Assembly: GCA_021826565.1 (NCBI GenBank)
Contig: JAKAZJ010000092.1
Location: forward strand, 1 to 7,146
DNA from: Pseudomonadota bacterium
GTDB taxonomy: Bacteria > Pseudomonadota > Alphaproteobacteria > Acetobacterales > Acetobacteraceae
Direction: 5' to 3'
DNA length: 7,146 bases
A program made the position numbers and the translations under genes. Of this stretch, positions 1 through 6,103 are shown in pieces (within the stretch, counting starts at the first letter, position 1; every line of letters begins with the position of its first letter). Under the pieces are notes generated by a model. That model was not told the DNA's origin and searched no databases. It saw only the letters and a list, made by a program, of their open reading frames with translations.

Positions 1-611
1 ATGAAACCACGAAGGTGCATCCGGAGGCGATCATCGGCGCCTATAAGCGGTCGAAATACCTGGCCGAGCAGGCGGTGCGCGACCTGGCCCGCCAGGGCCT
101 GCCGGTGGTGATCGTCAATCCCGCCGCGCCGGTGGGGCCGCGCGACCACCGCCCCACGCCGACCGGGCGGATGATCCTGGACGCGGCGCTGGGCCGCACG
201 CCCGCCTATGTCGAGACGGGCCTGAACCTCGTCCATGTCGATGACGTGGGCGAGGGTCACGCGCTGGCGCTGGAACGCGGCCGCGTCGGCGAGGCGTATA
301 TCCTGGGCGGGGAGAACCTGTCGCTGCGCGCGGTGCTGGGTCTGGTGGCGGAGGCGGCCGGGCGCGCGCCGCCGTGCATCCGCCTGCCGATCGCGCCGCT
401 ATGGCCGGTGGCGTTGGCGATGGAGACCTGGGCGCGGCTGTCCGGCGCCGAACCACGCGTCACCCGCGACTACCTGCGGATGGCGCGCAAGCGGATGTTC
501 TTCTCCTCGGCCAAGGCCACCGCCGAGTTGGGTTACGCACCGCGCCCGGCGCGCGCAGCGGTGGCGGACGCGCTGGCCTGGTTCCGCGCCGCTGGGATGC
601 TGCCGGCATGA
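1..611 (+). CDS. hpnA: HpnA, hopanoid-associated sugar epimerase (SDR family), 5'-truncated
   Basis: This is the C-terminal part of an extended short-chain dehydrogenase/reductase (NAD-dependent epimerase/dehydratase family) of the hopanoid-cluster HpnA type. The reading frame is already open at the left edge (first full codon at base 3, residues E-T-T-K-V-H-P), so the GTG at 15 is internal and not a start. About 202 residues are visible. Family members are usually around 330-345 residues, so the N-terminal Rossmann glycine motif lies outside the window. The catalytic YxxxK pair is visible as AYKRSKYLAE (visible residues Tyr14 and Lys18). It is followed by VNPAAPVGPRD, the HpnA-like PTPTGRMI, the VHVDDV segment and YILGGENLSL, all typical of the sugar-nucleotide epimerase fold. 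The stop overlaps the hpnB start by ATGA at 608-611, indicating one transcription unit. The protein is cytoplasmic. The family is named from gene context; its true substrate is not established. A generic sugar epimerase is the alternative, but the neighbours make HpnA much more likely. Confidence 0.93.
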   Translation, partial: ETTKVHPEAIIGAYKRSKYLAEQAVRDLARQGLPVVIVNPAAPVGPRDHRPTPTGRMILDAALGRTPAYVETGLNLVHVDDVGEGHALALERGRVGEAYILGGENLSLRAVLGLVAEAAGRAPPCIRLPIAPLWPVALAMETWARLSGAEPRVTRDYLRMARKRMFFSSAKATAELGYAPRPARAAVADALAWFRAAGMLPA

Positions 612-1723
612 CGGCGCTGGCGCTGATCGCGGTTCTGGCCTGGGGCTGGCTGCTGGTCCTGCACGGACGGTTCTGGCAGGCCGGGCCGGAATTGTCCGCC
701 GCGGTGCCGCGCGCCGCACCGCCACTGGCCGTGGTGGTCCCGGCGCGAAATGAGGCCGCACACGTTGCCACGGCGCTGCGGTCCCTGCTGGCGCAAGACT
801 ATCGCGGCGCGCTGCGGGTGATCCTGGTCGATGACGAAAGCACCGACGGCACCGGCGCGATCGCGCGCGCCTTGGCCGACCCTCGCCTTGCCGTGCTCGC
901 CGGCCGGCCGCGCCCGGCGGGCTGGAGCGGCAAGCTGTGGGCCGTGGCGCAAGGGATCGAGGCGGCCGGCGACGCGCCGCTGATCCTGTTGACCGATGCC
1001 GATATCGTGCATGACCCGCGCCATGTGGCGGCCTTGGTGGCCCGGGCGGAAGCGGACGGCGCCGAGCTCGTTTCCGAAATGGTCGCGCTCGCCTGCGACA
1101 CCCTGGCGGAACGCGCGTTGGTGCCGGCGTTCGTGTATTTTTTCCAGCTGCTGTATCCGTTCGCTTGGGTGAACGATCCGCTGCGCGCCACCGCGGCCGC
1201 GGCCGGCGGCAGTATCCTGATCCGCGCGCGCGCGCTGGCGCGGATCGGTGGCGTGGCCGCGGTGCGCGGCGCACTGATCGACGATGTGGCGCTGGCCGGC
1301 GCGGTGAAACGCGGCGGGCGGATCTGGCTGGGGCATTCGCTGCTGGCGCGATCGGAACGGCGCTATCCCGGGTTTGCCGAGATCTGGCGGATGATCGCGC
1401 GAACCGCGTTCGTGCAGCTGCGGCGCTCGCCATTCCTGTTGGCGGGGACGGTGGCGGGGATGGGGCTGGTATGGCTGGTGCCACCACTGGCGGCTTTGTT
1501 CGGGCAGGGCTGGGCGCGCGCCTGCGGCGTGCTGGCTTGGGCCGGCATGGCGGGGTCTTTCCTGCCCAGCCTGCGGCGGTTCCGGCTATCGGCGTGGTGG
1601 GCGCCAGCCCTGCCGCTGATCGCGGCGTTCTATCTGGCCGCGACGATCGGATCGGCGTGGAACCATTACGGCGGCGCAGGCGTCGCCTGGCGCGGGCGCG
1701 CCTATGCGGGAGGGGAGACATGA
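608..1723 (+). CDS. hpnB: HpnB, hopene-associated glycosyltransferase (GT2 family)
   Basis: This 371-residue membrane-associated family 2 glycosyltransferase of the HpnB type is presumed to transfer a sugar in hopanoid side-chain or lipid metabolism. Its donor and acceptor are not known. An N-terminal hydrophobic segment (about residues 2-19) is followed by the GT-A domain. That domain shows VVVPARNEA (42-50), the nucleotide-binding DDES (75-78), the metal-binding TDAD (129-132), AAAAGGS, and LIDD (223-226) at the position of the usual catalytic acidic pair. The block ERRYPGFAEIWRMIARTA (250-267) is characteristic of HpnB. Two to three hydrophobic segments follow (about 274-297, 303-320 and 328-350). 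The ATG at 608 was chosen because it overlaps the hpnA stop by ATGA and starts just before the N-terminal membrane segment. The frame stays open upstream to 374, but that part is a shadow inside hpnA. The last codons carry a strong purine-rich Shine-Dalgarno-like run (1708-1717) that would serve the next start. Confidence 0.93.
   Translation: MTALALIAVLAWGWLLVLHGRFWQAGPELSAAVPRAAPPLAVVVPARNEAAHVATALRSLLAQDYRGALRVILVDDESTDGTGAIARALADPRLAVLAGRPRPAGWSGKLWAVAQGIEAAGDAPLILLTDADIVHDPRHVAALVARAEADGAELVSEMVALACDTLAERALVPAFVYFFQLLYPFAWVNDPLRATAAAAGGSILIRARALARIGGVAAVRGALIDDVALAGAVKRGGRIWLGHSLLARSERRYPGFAEIWRMIARTAFVQLRRSPFLLAGTVAGMGLVWLVPPLAALFGQGWARACGVLAWAGMAGSFLPSLRRFRLSAWWAPALPLIAAFYLAATIGSAWNHYGGAGVAWRGRAYAGGET
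1708..1715 (+). promoter_or_regulatory. Strong Shine-Dalgarno inside the 3' end of hpnB
   Basis: GGGAGGGG lies 4 bases upstream of the ATG at 1720, which overlaps the hpnB stop codon as ATGA. It is the best ribosome-binding-like sequence in the hpn operon, yet it faces a 22-codon frame and not hpnC directly. Its use by ribosomes is inferred. Confidence 0.45.
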
Positions 1724-1788
1724 CCGCGTTCTGCCGCCCCCGCGTCATGGCCGGCCTTGACGGATGCGGGCACGGGGGGCGGCCATGA
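1720..1788 (+). CDS. Possible 22-codon coupling mini-ORF between hpnB and hpnC
   Basis: This tiny open frame starts at the ATG that overlaps the hpnB stop (ATGA, 1720-1723) and ends with the TGA that overlaps the hpnC start (ATGA, 1785-1788). It encodes a 22-residue peptide beginning MTAFCRPRVM and ending in GHGGRP, with two cysteines and several arginines. It resembles no family I recognise. A strong Shine-Dalgarno-like run precedes it. One reading is that it is a translated bridge carrying ribosomes from hpnB to hpnC, where the peptide itself does not matter. The other is that short open frames are common in DNA this GC-rich and the two overlaps are chance. It might also be a relic of an older hpnC start displaced by a small insertion. 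Nothing in the sequence proves translation. Confidence 0.25.
   Translation: MTAFCRPRVMAGLDGCGHGGRP
1774..1779 (+). promoter_or_regulatory. Ribosome-binding site of hpnC
   Basis: GGGGGG lies 5 bases before the ATG at 1785. It supports that start over the in-frame ATG at 1764, which has no good purine run at the right distance and would add MRARGAA in front of the conserved N-terminus. Confidence 0.5.
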
Positions 1789-2633
1789 GCGCGCTGGCGT
1801 CAGTCGAAACCTGGTCGGGCAAGGATCGCGGCGACGAGAATTTTCCGGTCGGCTCGATCCTGATCCGCCGCAGCCTTCGCCGGCACATCCATGCCTTCTA
1901 CGCATTCGCCCGCAACGCCGACGACATCGCGGACAGCCCCACGCTTGCGGAAGCCGACAAGATCATCCGCCTGGATACGATGGAAGCCGTGCTGCTCGGC
2001 CGCGCCGAGGCGGCGCTGGCGCCAAGTGCCGCCGCGCTTCGCGCAAGCCTGGCCGAAACCGGTGTCACTGATCAGCACGCGCGCGACCTGCTGGTCGCAT
2101 TCCGCCGCGATGCCACAAATCGCCGCTATGCCACCTGGGAGGAGCTGCACGATTACTGCCGCTATTCGGCGATGCCGGTGGGGCGTCATGTGCTCGATCT
2201 GCATCGCGAGGGGCGTGGCACGTGGGGCGCTTCGGACGCGCTATGCGTGTCGTTGCAGGTATTGAACCATCTGCAGGACTGCGCGAAAGACCTGACCGCG
2301 CTGGACCGCTGCTACCTCCCACAATCGTTGCTGGAGAGCTACGGCGCGCGGGAGGCGGACCTGCGCGCCAATCGCGTCAGCCCGCAGCTACGCCAGGTGC
2401 TGACCGCGCTGCTGGCAATGTGCGTGTCGCTGAACCATCACGCCGATGCGCTGCCGCGCCGGGTGAAAAGCTGGCGCCTGCGGTTCGAGACCGCGCTGAT
2501 CCTGGGCCTGGCGCGGCGCCTGGCGCGGCGCCTGAAACGCGGCGATCCGCTGCGCCGGCGGGTGAAGCTGCGCGCGACCGACCTGGTGATCGCGGCCGTG
2601 CTTACGCTGCGCTATCTGCGGTTCGCGCGATGA
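1785..2633 (+). CDS. hpnC: HpnC, hydroxysqualene synthase
   Basis: This 282-residue member of the squalene/phytoene synthase family matches the HpnC branch. By established work on HpnCDE, HpnC converts presqualene diphosphate (made by HpnD) into hydroxysqualene. Visible marks are the N-terminal SGKDRGDENFPVGS (11-24), the first aspartate-rich region FARNADDIADSP (41-52), YCRYSAMPVGRHVLDLH (124-140), and the second region NHLQDCAKDL (161-170), where Asp165 and Asp169 are the metal/diphosphate ligands. The length is normal. The C-terminal part is strongly basic with a hydrophobic stretch near the end (about 264-277), fitting attachment to the inner membrane where the prenyl substrates are. A 12-base tandem repeat at 2507-2534 codes for a doubled LARR. 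The start at 1785 is preferred over the in-frame ATG at 1764 because of its ribosome-binding site and the conserved N-terminus. The stop overlaps the hpnD start by ATGA. Confidence 0.95.
   Translation: MSALASVETWSGKDRGDENFPVGSILIRRSLRRHIHAFYAFARNADDIADSPTLAEADKIIRLDTMEAVLLGRAEAALAPSAAALRASLAETGVTDQHARDLLVAFRRDATNRRYATWEELHDYCRYSAMPVGRHVLDLHREGRGTWGASDALCVSLQVLNHLQDCAKDLTALDRCYLPQSLLESYGAREADLRANRVSPQLRQVLTALLAMCVSLNHHADALPRRVKSWRLRFETALILGLARRLARRLKRGDPLRRRVKLRATDLVIAAVLTLRYLRFAR
2507..2534 (+). repeat. 12-bp tandem repeat inside hpnC (2.3 copies)
   Basis: CCTGGCGCGGCG is repeated exactly twice and followed by a third partial copy (CCTG). The unit is a multiple of three, so the frame is kept and the protein gains a repeated Leu-Ala-Arg-Arg in the basic C-terminal region. 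It is probably a slippage product in GC-rich DNA. Confidence 0.8.
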
Positions 2634-3478
2634 ACGCAGCGCCGGCCGACATGGCGGCGGTGGAGGCGATCGTGCGCCGCGCCGGGACCTCGTTCTATCG
2701 CGGGATGCGCATCCTGCCGCCGGAACGGCGCGCGGCGATGTATGCGATCTACGCCTTCTGCCGCGAGGTGGACGATATTGCCGACGATCCCGGTCCGCTG
2801 GCCGAGCGTCTGCCGGCGTTGGACGTCTGGCGCGACCGCGTGGCCGGGCTGTACCGCGGCGAGGCCGATAGCGCGGTGACCCGGGTCCTGGCCGCCGCCG
2901 CCGCCAGCTACGGTCTGCGCGCGGAAGATTTCCTGGCGGTGATCGACGGCATGGCAATGGATGCGCGGGAAGCGATCGTGGCGCCCGATCTGGCGACGCT
3001 TGATCTGTACTGCGATCGCGTTGCCGCGGCGGTGGGACGGCTGTCGGTGCGGGCGTTCGGTGACGCCTCGCCGGCGGCGGACCAGGTGGCGCATGCGCTG
3101 GGCCGGGCGTTGCAGCTGACCAATATCCTGCGCGACGTCGCCGAGGATGCCGAGCGCGGGCGGCTGTACCTCCCGCGCGAATACCTGACCGAGGCCGGCG
3201 TGGCGTTGGACCCGGCGGCAGCGCTGGCCTCGCCCGGGCTGCCGGTGGTCTGCGCCCGCGTCGCCGTGCTGGCGGACGCGCAGTTCGCCGCCGCGTTCGC
3301 CGCGATGCGCGCCTGCGATCCGCGCGCCATGGCACCGGCGCGGCTGATGGCGGCCGGGTATCGCGAGATTCTGCGCGCGCTGCGCCGGCGGGGGTGGGAG
3401 CGGATGGCCGCACCGGCCCGGGTACCGAAATGGCGCAAGCTGCTGTTGGGGGCGCGGTTCCTGCTGGCGCGCCGATAG
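2630..3478 (+). CDS. hpnD: HpnD, presqualene diphosphate synthase
   Basis: This 282-residue squalene/phytoene synthase family protein of the HpnD branch condenses two farnesyl diphosphates to presqualene diphosphate, the first committed step towards squalene and hopanoids. It shows the substrate-entry block SFYRGMRILPPERR (21-34), YAIYAFCREVDDIADDPG (38-55) with the first aspartate-rich motif (Asp48, Asp49, Asp52), YCDRVAAAVGRLSVRAFG (127-144), and LTNILRDVAEDAERGRLYLP (163-182) with the second motif (Asp169, Asp173). The motif spacing separates it from HpnC and from phytoene synthases, although CrtB-like enzymes are relatives. The ATG at 2630 was chosen for the ATGA overlap with the hpnC stop and because the conserved region starts about 18 residues in. 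The C-terminus (KWRKLLLGARFLLARR) is basic and amphipathic. It is the last gene of the plus-strand operon: a terminator-like hairpin follows 11 bases after the stop, and no hpnE is seen. Confidence 0.95.
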   Translation: MNAAPADMAAVEAIVRRAGTSFYRGMRILPPERRAAMYAIYAFCREVDDIADDPGPLAERLPALDVWRDRVAGLYRGEADSAVTRVLAAAAASYGLRAEDFLAVIDGMAMDAREAIVAPDLATLDLYCDRVAAAVGRLSVRAFGDASPAADQVAHALGRALQLTNILRDVAEDAERGRLYLPREYLTEAGVALDPAAALASPGLPVVCARVAVLADAQFAAAFAAMRACDPRAMAPARLMAAGYREILRALRRRGWERMAAPARVPKWRKLLLGARFLLARR

Positions 3479-3489
3479 GGCGGCCGGAT

Positions 3490-3510
3490 CGGGTTCCGCA
3501 TAACCCGTTT
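3490..3510 (+). terminator. Probable intrinsic terminator of the hpn operon
   Basis: CGGGTT (3490-3495) pairs perfectly with AACCCG (3502-3507) around a 6-base loop, followed by TTT (3508-3510). It lies 11 bases after the hpnD stop and between convergent genes. The stem is GC-rich but the U run is short, so it may be only partly efficient. On the minus strand the same hairpin is not followed by a U run. Confidence 0.55.
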
Positions 3511-3515
3511 GGAAA

Positions 3516-3604
3516 ATTCTGGTGGGCGCGACAGGGATCGAACCTGTGACCCCTACCGTGTCAAGGTAGTGCTCTTCCGCTGAGCTACGCGCCCGCACCA
3601 GAAT
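3516..3604 (-). repeat. Inverted repeat flanking tRNA-Val (leader pairs with CCA/trailer)
   Basis: On the minus strand the 5' leader contains ATTCTGGT (3604-3597) and the 3' end plus trailer reads ACCAGAAT (3523-3516), a perfect 8-bp complement. Together with the 7-bp acceptor stem this gives a near-continuous 15-bp stem interrupted only by a two-base bulge (GC, 3596-3595) on the 5' side. The trailer then continues TTTCC, so four T residues (3516-3513) end the structure. That it forms in the precursor RNA is inferred. Confidence 0.6.
3520..3594 (-). tRNA. tRNA-Val (anticodon GAC)
   Basis: The minus strand folds into a complete 75-nt cloverleaf. The acceptor stem is GGGCGCG with CGCGCCC. The D arm is GCTC/GAGC around AGCGGAA. 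The anticodon stem is CTACC/GGTAG around the loop TTGACAC, giving anticodon GAC at 3562-3560. The variable loop is GGGTC, and the T arm is ACAGG/CCTGT around TTCGATC. The discriminator is A and the CCA end is encoded. All stems pair fully, so it looks functional. It decodes valine codons GTC and GTT. It lies 52 bases downstream of the pheT stop on the same strand and could be read from pheST or from its own weak promoter. Confidence 0.97.
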
Positions 3605-3612
3605 GCGCCGCT

Positions 3613-3640
3613 TCTACAAGCGCCACCCAACCCGAGGCAA
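3613..3640 (-). promoter_or_regulatory. Weak candidate promoter for tRNA-Val
   Basis: On the minus strand TTGCCT (3640-3635) and TGTAGA (3618-3613) are separated by 16 bases in the short gap between pheT and the tRNA. They match 4 of 6 and 3 of 6 consensus positions. A start about 7 bases further on would put the 5' end just before the ATTCTGGT leader element. The match is poor and chance is a real possibility. Confidence 0.18.
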
Positions 3641-3646
3641 GCGCCG

Positions 3647-6100
3647 CTACCGCAGTACTGCCCCGGTCGCCTTCGCGACCGCCGCGACCACCTTCGCCGC
3701 CGCTTGCTCCAGCTCCACATCGGTCAGCGTCCGTTCGCGCGGCTGGAACGTGACCTCCACGCCCAGGGACCGCATCCCCTCCGGCAGGCTGCCGCCGGAG
3801 AACACGTCGAACAGCGCGACGCCCGCGATCAGCGTTCGCTCCGCCCCGCGCGCCGCGCGCAGCACCGTGTCCGCCGCCACGTCGCGGCCGACGACGAAAG
3901 CGAAATCGCGCCGCACCGGCTGGAACGCCGGCAGATCCGGCGCGGCACGGCGGCGGCGTTTCGGCTCCGCCACGGCATCCAGGAACAGCTCGAACGCGAC
4001 CACCGGACCGGCCAGGTTCAGCGCGGCCAGCACGGCCGGATGCAGCATCCCGAACCGCCCCAGCACCGTCTTCGGCCCCTGCCGCACCACGCCGGACTGG
4101 CCGGGATGGTAGAACGCGGGGGCATCGGCGGTGACCGACAGCGCCTCCAGCGGCACCGACAGGGCGGTCAGCGCGGCCCAGAGATCGGCTTTGGCATCCA
4201 TCGCCGCCACGTCGCGCGCCGGGCTCGCCCAATGGCGCGGCGTGGCGCCGGCGCGCAGCCCCGCGGCCACCAGCGCCTGACCGTCCGGGGTGTAGGCGGG
4301 GCCCAGCTCGAACAGCCCGACATCCGCATAGCCCCGGGCCGCGTTGCGTCCCGCCGCGAGCGCCAGGGTGGCGATCGGCGTCGGCCGCAACTGATCCAGA
4401 TCCGACGCGATCGGGTTGGCCAGGCGCAGGGAACTGGGAGCGTCGCCGAAGCGCGCGGCCGTCGCCTGATCCAGGAAGCTGAAGGTCACGCATTCCGCCA
4501 GTCCTTGCGCGGCCAGCACGCGGCGAGCAAGCGCGGCGCGGCTTTGTGCGGGCGTCAGCACCGGCACCGGCACCGGGGCCGAGCGCGGCAAGGACACGGG
4601 GGCGATCTGATCAAGGCCGCGCAGGCGCAGCACTTCCTCGATCAGGTCGCATTCCGGTTCCATCGCCGCGCAGCCGGCGGCGGCGGCGGCGGCAAGCACC
4701 GGGTCCAGGTCAGCGGCCTGATCCAGCGCGCCGCCTTGCGCCACGTCGTTGCGCCAAGACGGCACCGCGACGGTCACGGCCGCGGCGTCGCGCGCCACCA
4801 CGGCGAAGCCTAGACGCTCCAGGGACCCGACCGCCTCGTCCGCAGCCACTTCGGCGCCGCCGAAATCGCGCAGCCGGGCGAAACGCAACGATGCCGTGCG
4901 GCGCCGATCCGGCGCCGCGCCGGCCACGGTGACAGCGCCGGCCTGCCCGCCGCAGATCTCCTGGATCAGCGCGGTCGCCGCTTCCAGCGCGTCGGGCATG
5001 AGCGCGGCATCGATCCCGCGCTCGAAGCGCTGGCGCGCGTCCGAGATCACCTGATGGCGCCGGCCGGACAGCGCGATGCACACCGGGTCGAACAGCGCGC
5101 ATTCCACGAAGACTTCAGTGGTGGCCTCGTCGCAGCCGGTCGCCTCGCCGCCGACGATGCCGGCCAGGGACTGCACGCCGGCGGCGTCGGCGATGACGCA
5201 ATCCCGGTCCGTGACGGTGTAGTCCTTGCCGTTCAGGGCACGAAACGTTTCTCCCGCGCCGCGGCGGATCGTCAGCGTGGCACCGGACAGCTTGCCCACG
5301 TCGAACACATGCAGCGGTCGGCCCAGATCGATGGTGAACAGGTTGGTGATATCGACCAGCGCGCTGATCGGCCGCAGCCCGATGGCGGTCAGGCGGTCGG
5401 CCAGCCAGGACGGCGAGGGGCCGTTGCGCAGGCCGCGGATGGTACGGCCCAGGACCCAGGGACAGGCCTCCGGCCAGTCGATGCGCCAGCCCGGACCGCC
5501 GGTGAACGCCGGCGATACCGGCACCGGCGCCCACGGAAGCAGCGTGCCGATACCGGCCGCCGCGAGGTCGCGGGCCACACCGCGTACCGAGAAGCAATCG
5601 CCGCGGTTCGGCGTGACCGCGATCTCGATCACCGCGTCATCCAGCCCGGCCCAGGCGGCATAGGGTGCGCCCACGGGGGCGTCCTCCGGCAGATCGACGA
5701 TGCCGGAATGATCCTCGCCGAGCCCCATCTCGCGCGCCGACAGCAGCATCCCGGCGCTGACCACGCCGCGGATCTCGCCGGTTTTCAGGGTGATGCCGGT
5801 GCCGGGGATGAAGCTGCCAGGCGGGGCGAATACCGCCTTCATACCGGTCCGCGCATTGGGCGCACCGCACACCACCGAAACGATGCCGTCCCCGGTCTCG
5901 ACACGGCAGGCACGCAGGCGATCGGCGTTGGGATGCGGCACCGCCTCGATCACATGGGCGATGCGGAACGGGGCGAGCACGGCGCCGCGGTCGGTGATCG
6001 ATTCCAGTTCCAGGCCGATGCGCGTCAAGGTCGCGCCGATCGCGGCGGGCGAGGCGTCGGTATCCAGATGCGCGCGGAGCCATGAGAGGGTGAATTTCAT
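3647..6100 (-). CDS. pheT: Phenylalanyl-tRNA synthetase beta subunit
   Basis: This 817-residue PheT is the beta chain of the cytoplasmic alpha2beta2 enzyme that charges tRNA-Phe. It supplies tRNA binding and editing of mischarged Tyr-tRNA-Phe. In order: an N-terminal helix-rich start (MKFTLSWLRAHLDTD); the EMAP/OB tRNA-binding domain (about 40-150, with HPNADRL and VVCGAPNARTGMKAVFAPPG); the B3/4 editing domain (about 200-385, with RPLHVFD around His264, LAGIVGGE ending at Glu319 and SDARQRFERGID); the B5 domain (about 400-500); the catalytic-like core (about 520-700); and the C-terminal FDX-ACB anticodon-binding domain (about 726-817, PVRRDFAFVV to QPRERTLTD). Between PSWRND (447-452) and EPECDLIEEV (481-490) there are about 28 extra residues compared with the usual short loop, including six alanines in a row. 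The ATG at 6100 lies 3 bases after the pheS stop, with GAGGGGG (6115-6109) 8 bases upstream as ribosome-binding site. Cotranscription with pheS is near certain. Confidence 0.97.
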   Translation of the reverse strand: MKFTLSWLRAHLDTDASPAAIGATLTRIGLELESITDRGAVLAPFRIAHVIEAVPHPNADRLRACRVETGDGIVSVVCGAPNARTGMKAVFAPPGSFIPGTGITLKTGEIRGVVSAGMLLSAREMGLGEDHSGIVDLPEDAPVGAPYAAWAGLDDAVIEIAVTPNRGDCFSVRGVARDLAAAGIGTLLPWAPVPVSPAFTGGPGWRIDWPEACPWVLGRTIRGLRNGPSPSWLADRLTAIGLRPISALVDITNLFTIDLGRPLHVFDVGKLSGATLTIRRGAGETFRALNGKDYTVTDRDCVIADAAGVQSLAGIVGGEATGCDEATTEVFVECALFDPVCIALSGRRHQVISDARQRFERGIDAALMPDALEAATALIQEICGGQAGAVTVAGAAPDRRRTASLRFARLRDFGGAEVAADEAVGSLERLGFAVVARDAAAVTVAVPSWRNDVAQGGALDQAADLDPVLAAAAAAGCAAMEPECDLIEEVLRLRGLDQIAPVSLPRSAPVPVPVLTPAQSRAALARRVLAAQGLAECVTFSFLDQATAARFGDAPSSLRLANPIASDLDQLRPTPIATLALAAGRNAARGYADVGLFELGPAYTPDGQALVAAGLRAGATPRHWASPARDVAAMDAKADLWAALTALSVPLEALSVTADAPAFYHPGQSGVVRQGPKTVLGRFGMLHPAVLAALNLAGPVVAFELFLDAVAEPKRRRRAAPDLPAFQPVRRDFAFVVGRDVAADTVLRAARGAERTLIAGVALFDVFSGGSLPEGMRSLGVEVTFQPRERTLTDVELEQAAAKVVAAVAKATGAVLR
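4675..4692 (-). repeat. Triplet repeat coding for poly-alanine in pheT
   Basis: Six CGG units on the plus strand correspond to GCC alanine codons read on the minus strand and give Ala470-Ala475 inside the extra PheT segment. The uniform codon suggests slippage. Confidence 0.75.
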
Positions 6101-6103
6101 CGG

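Noticed and set aside
374..607. N-terminal extension of hpnB back to 374
   Set aside because: It would overlap most of the conserved hpnA C-terminus. The added residues are unlike any HpnB N-terminus, and the ATGA overlap at 608 plus the membrane segment right after it mark the start.
399..1748. Long minus-strand open frame opposite hpnB
   Set aside because: In DNA this GC-rich, stop codons are rare in all frames. The translation is low-complexity Arg/Pro/Ala with no recognisable motif, while the plus-strand frame carries clear GT2 motifs.
1764..1784. Earlier hpnC start at ATG 1764
   Set aside because: It adds only seven non-conserved residues, and the GGGGGG run is placed correctly for the ATG at 1785. 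It cannot be fully excluded.
1785..3478. hpnC and hpnD having exactly equal length (282 residues each), suggesting a recent tandem duplication
   Set aside because: They share only family motifs and otherwise differ throughout. They are old paralogues with separate known functions, so the equal length is chance.
3516..3604. tRNA-Val as an integration (att) site
   Set aside because: The flanking 8-bp copies are inverted, not direct, and there is no integrase, phage or insertion-sequence gene in the window.
3617..3645. Two direct copies of CAAGCGCC between pheT and the tRNA
   Set aside because: Eight bases, only two copies and GC-rich background; no sign of a regulatory or mobile element.
3704..4813. 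Long plus-strand open frame opposite pheT (also 5054-6085)
   Set aside because: Both are antisense shadows of pheT, rich in Arg, Gln, His and Gly, without family signatures. The minus strand encodes every PheT domain in order.
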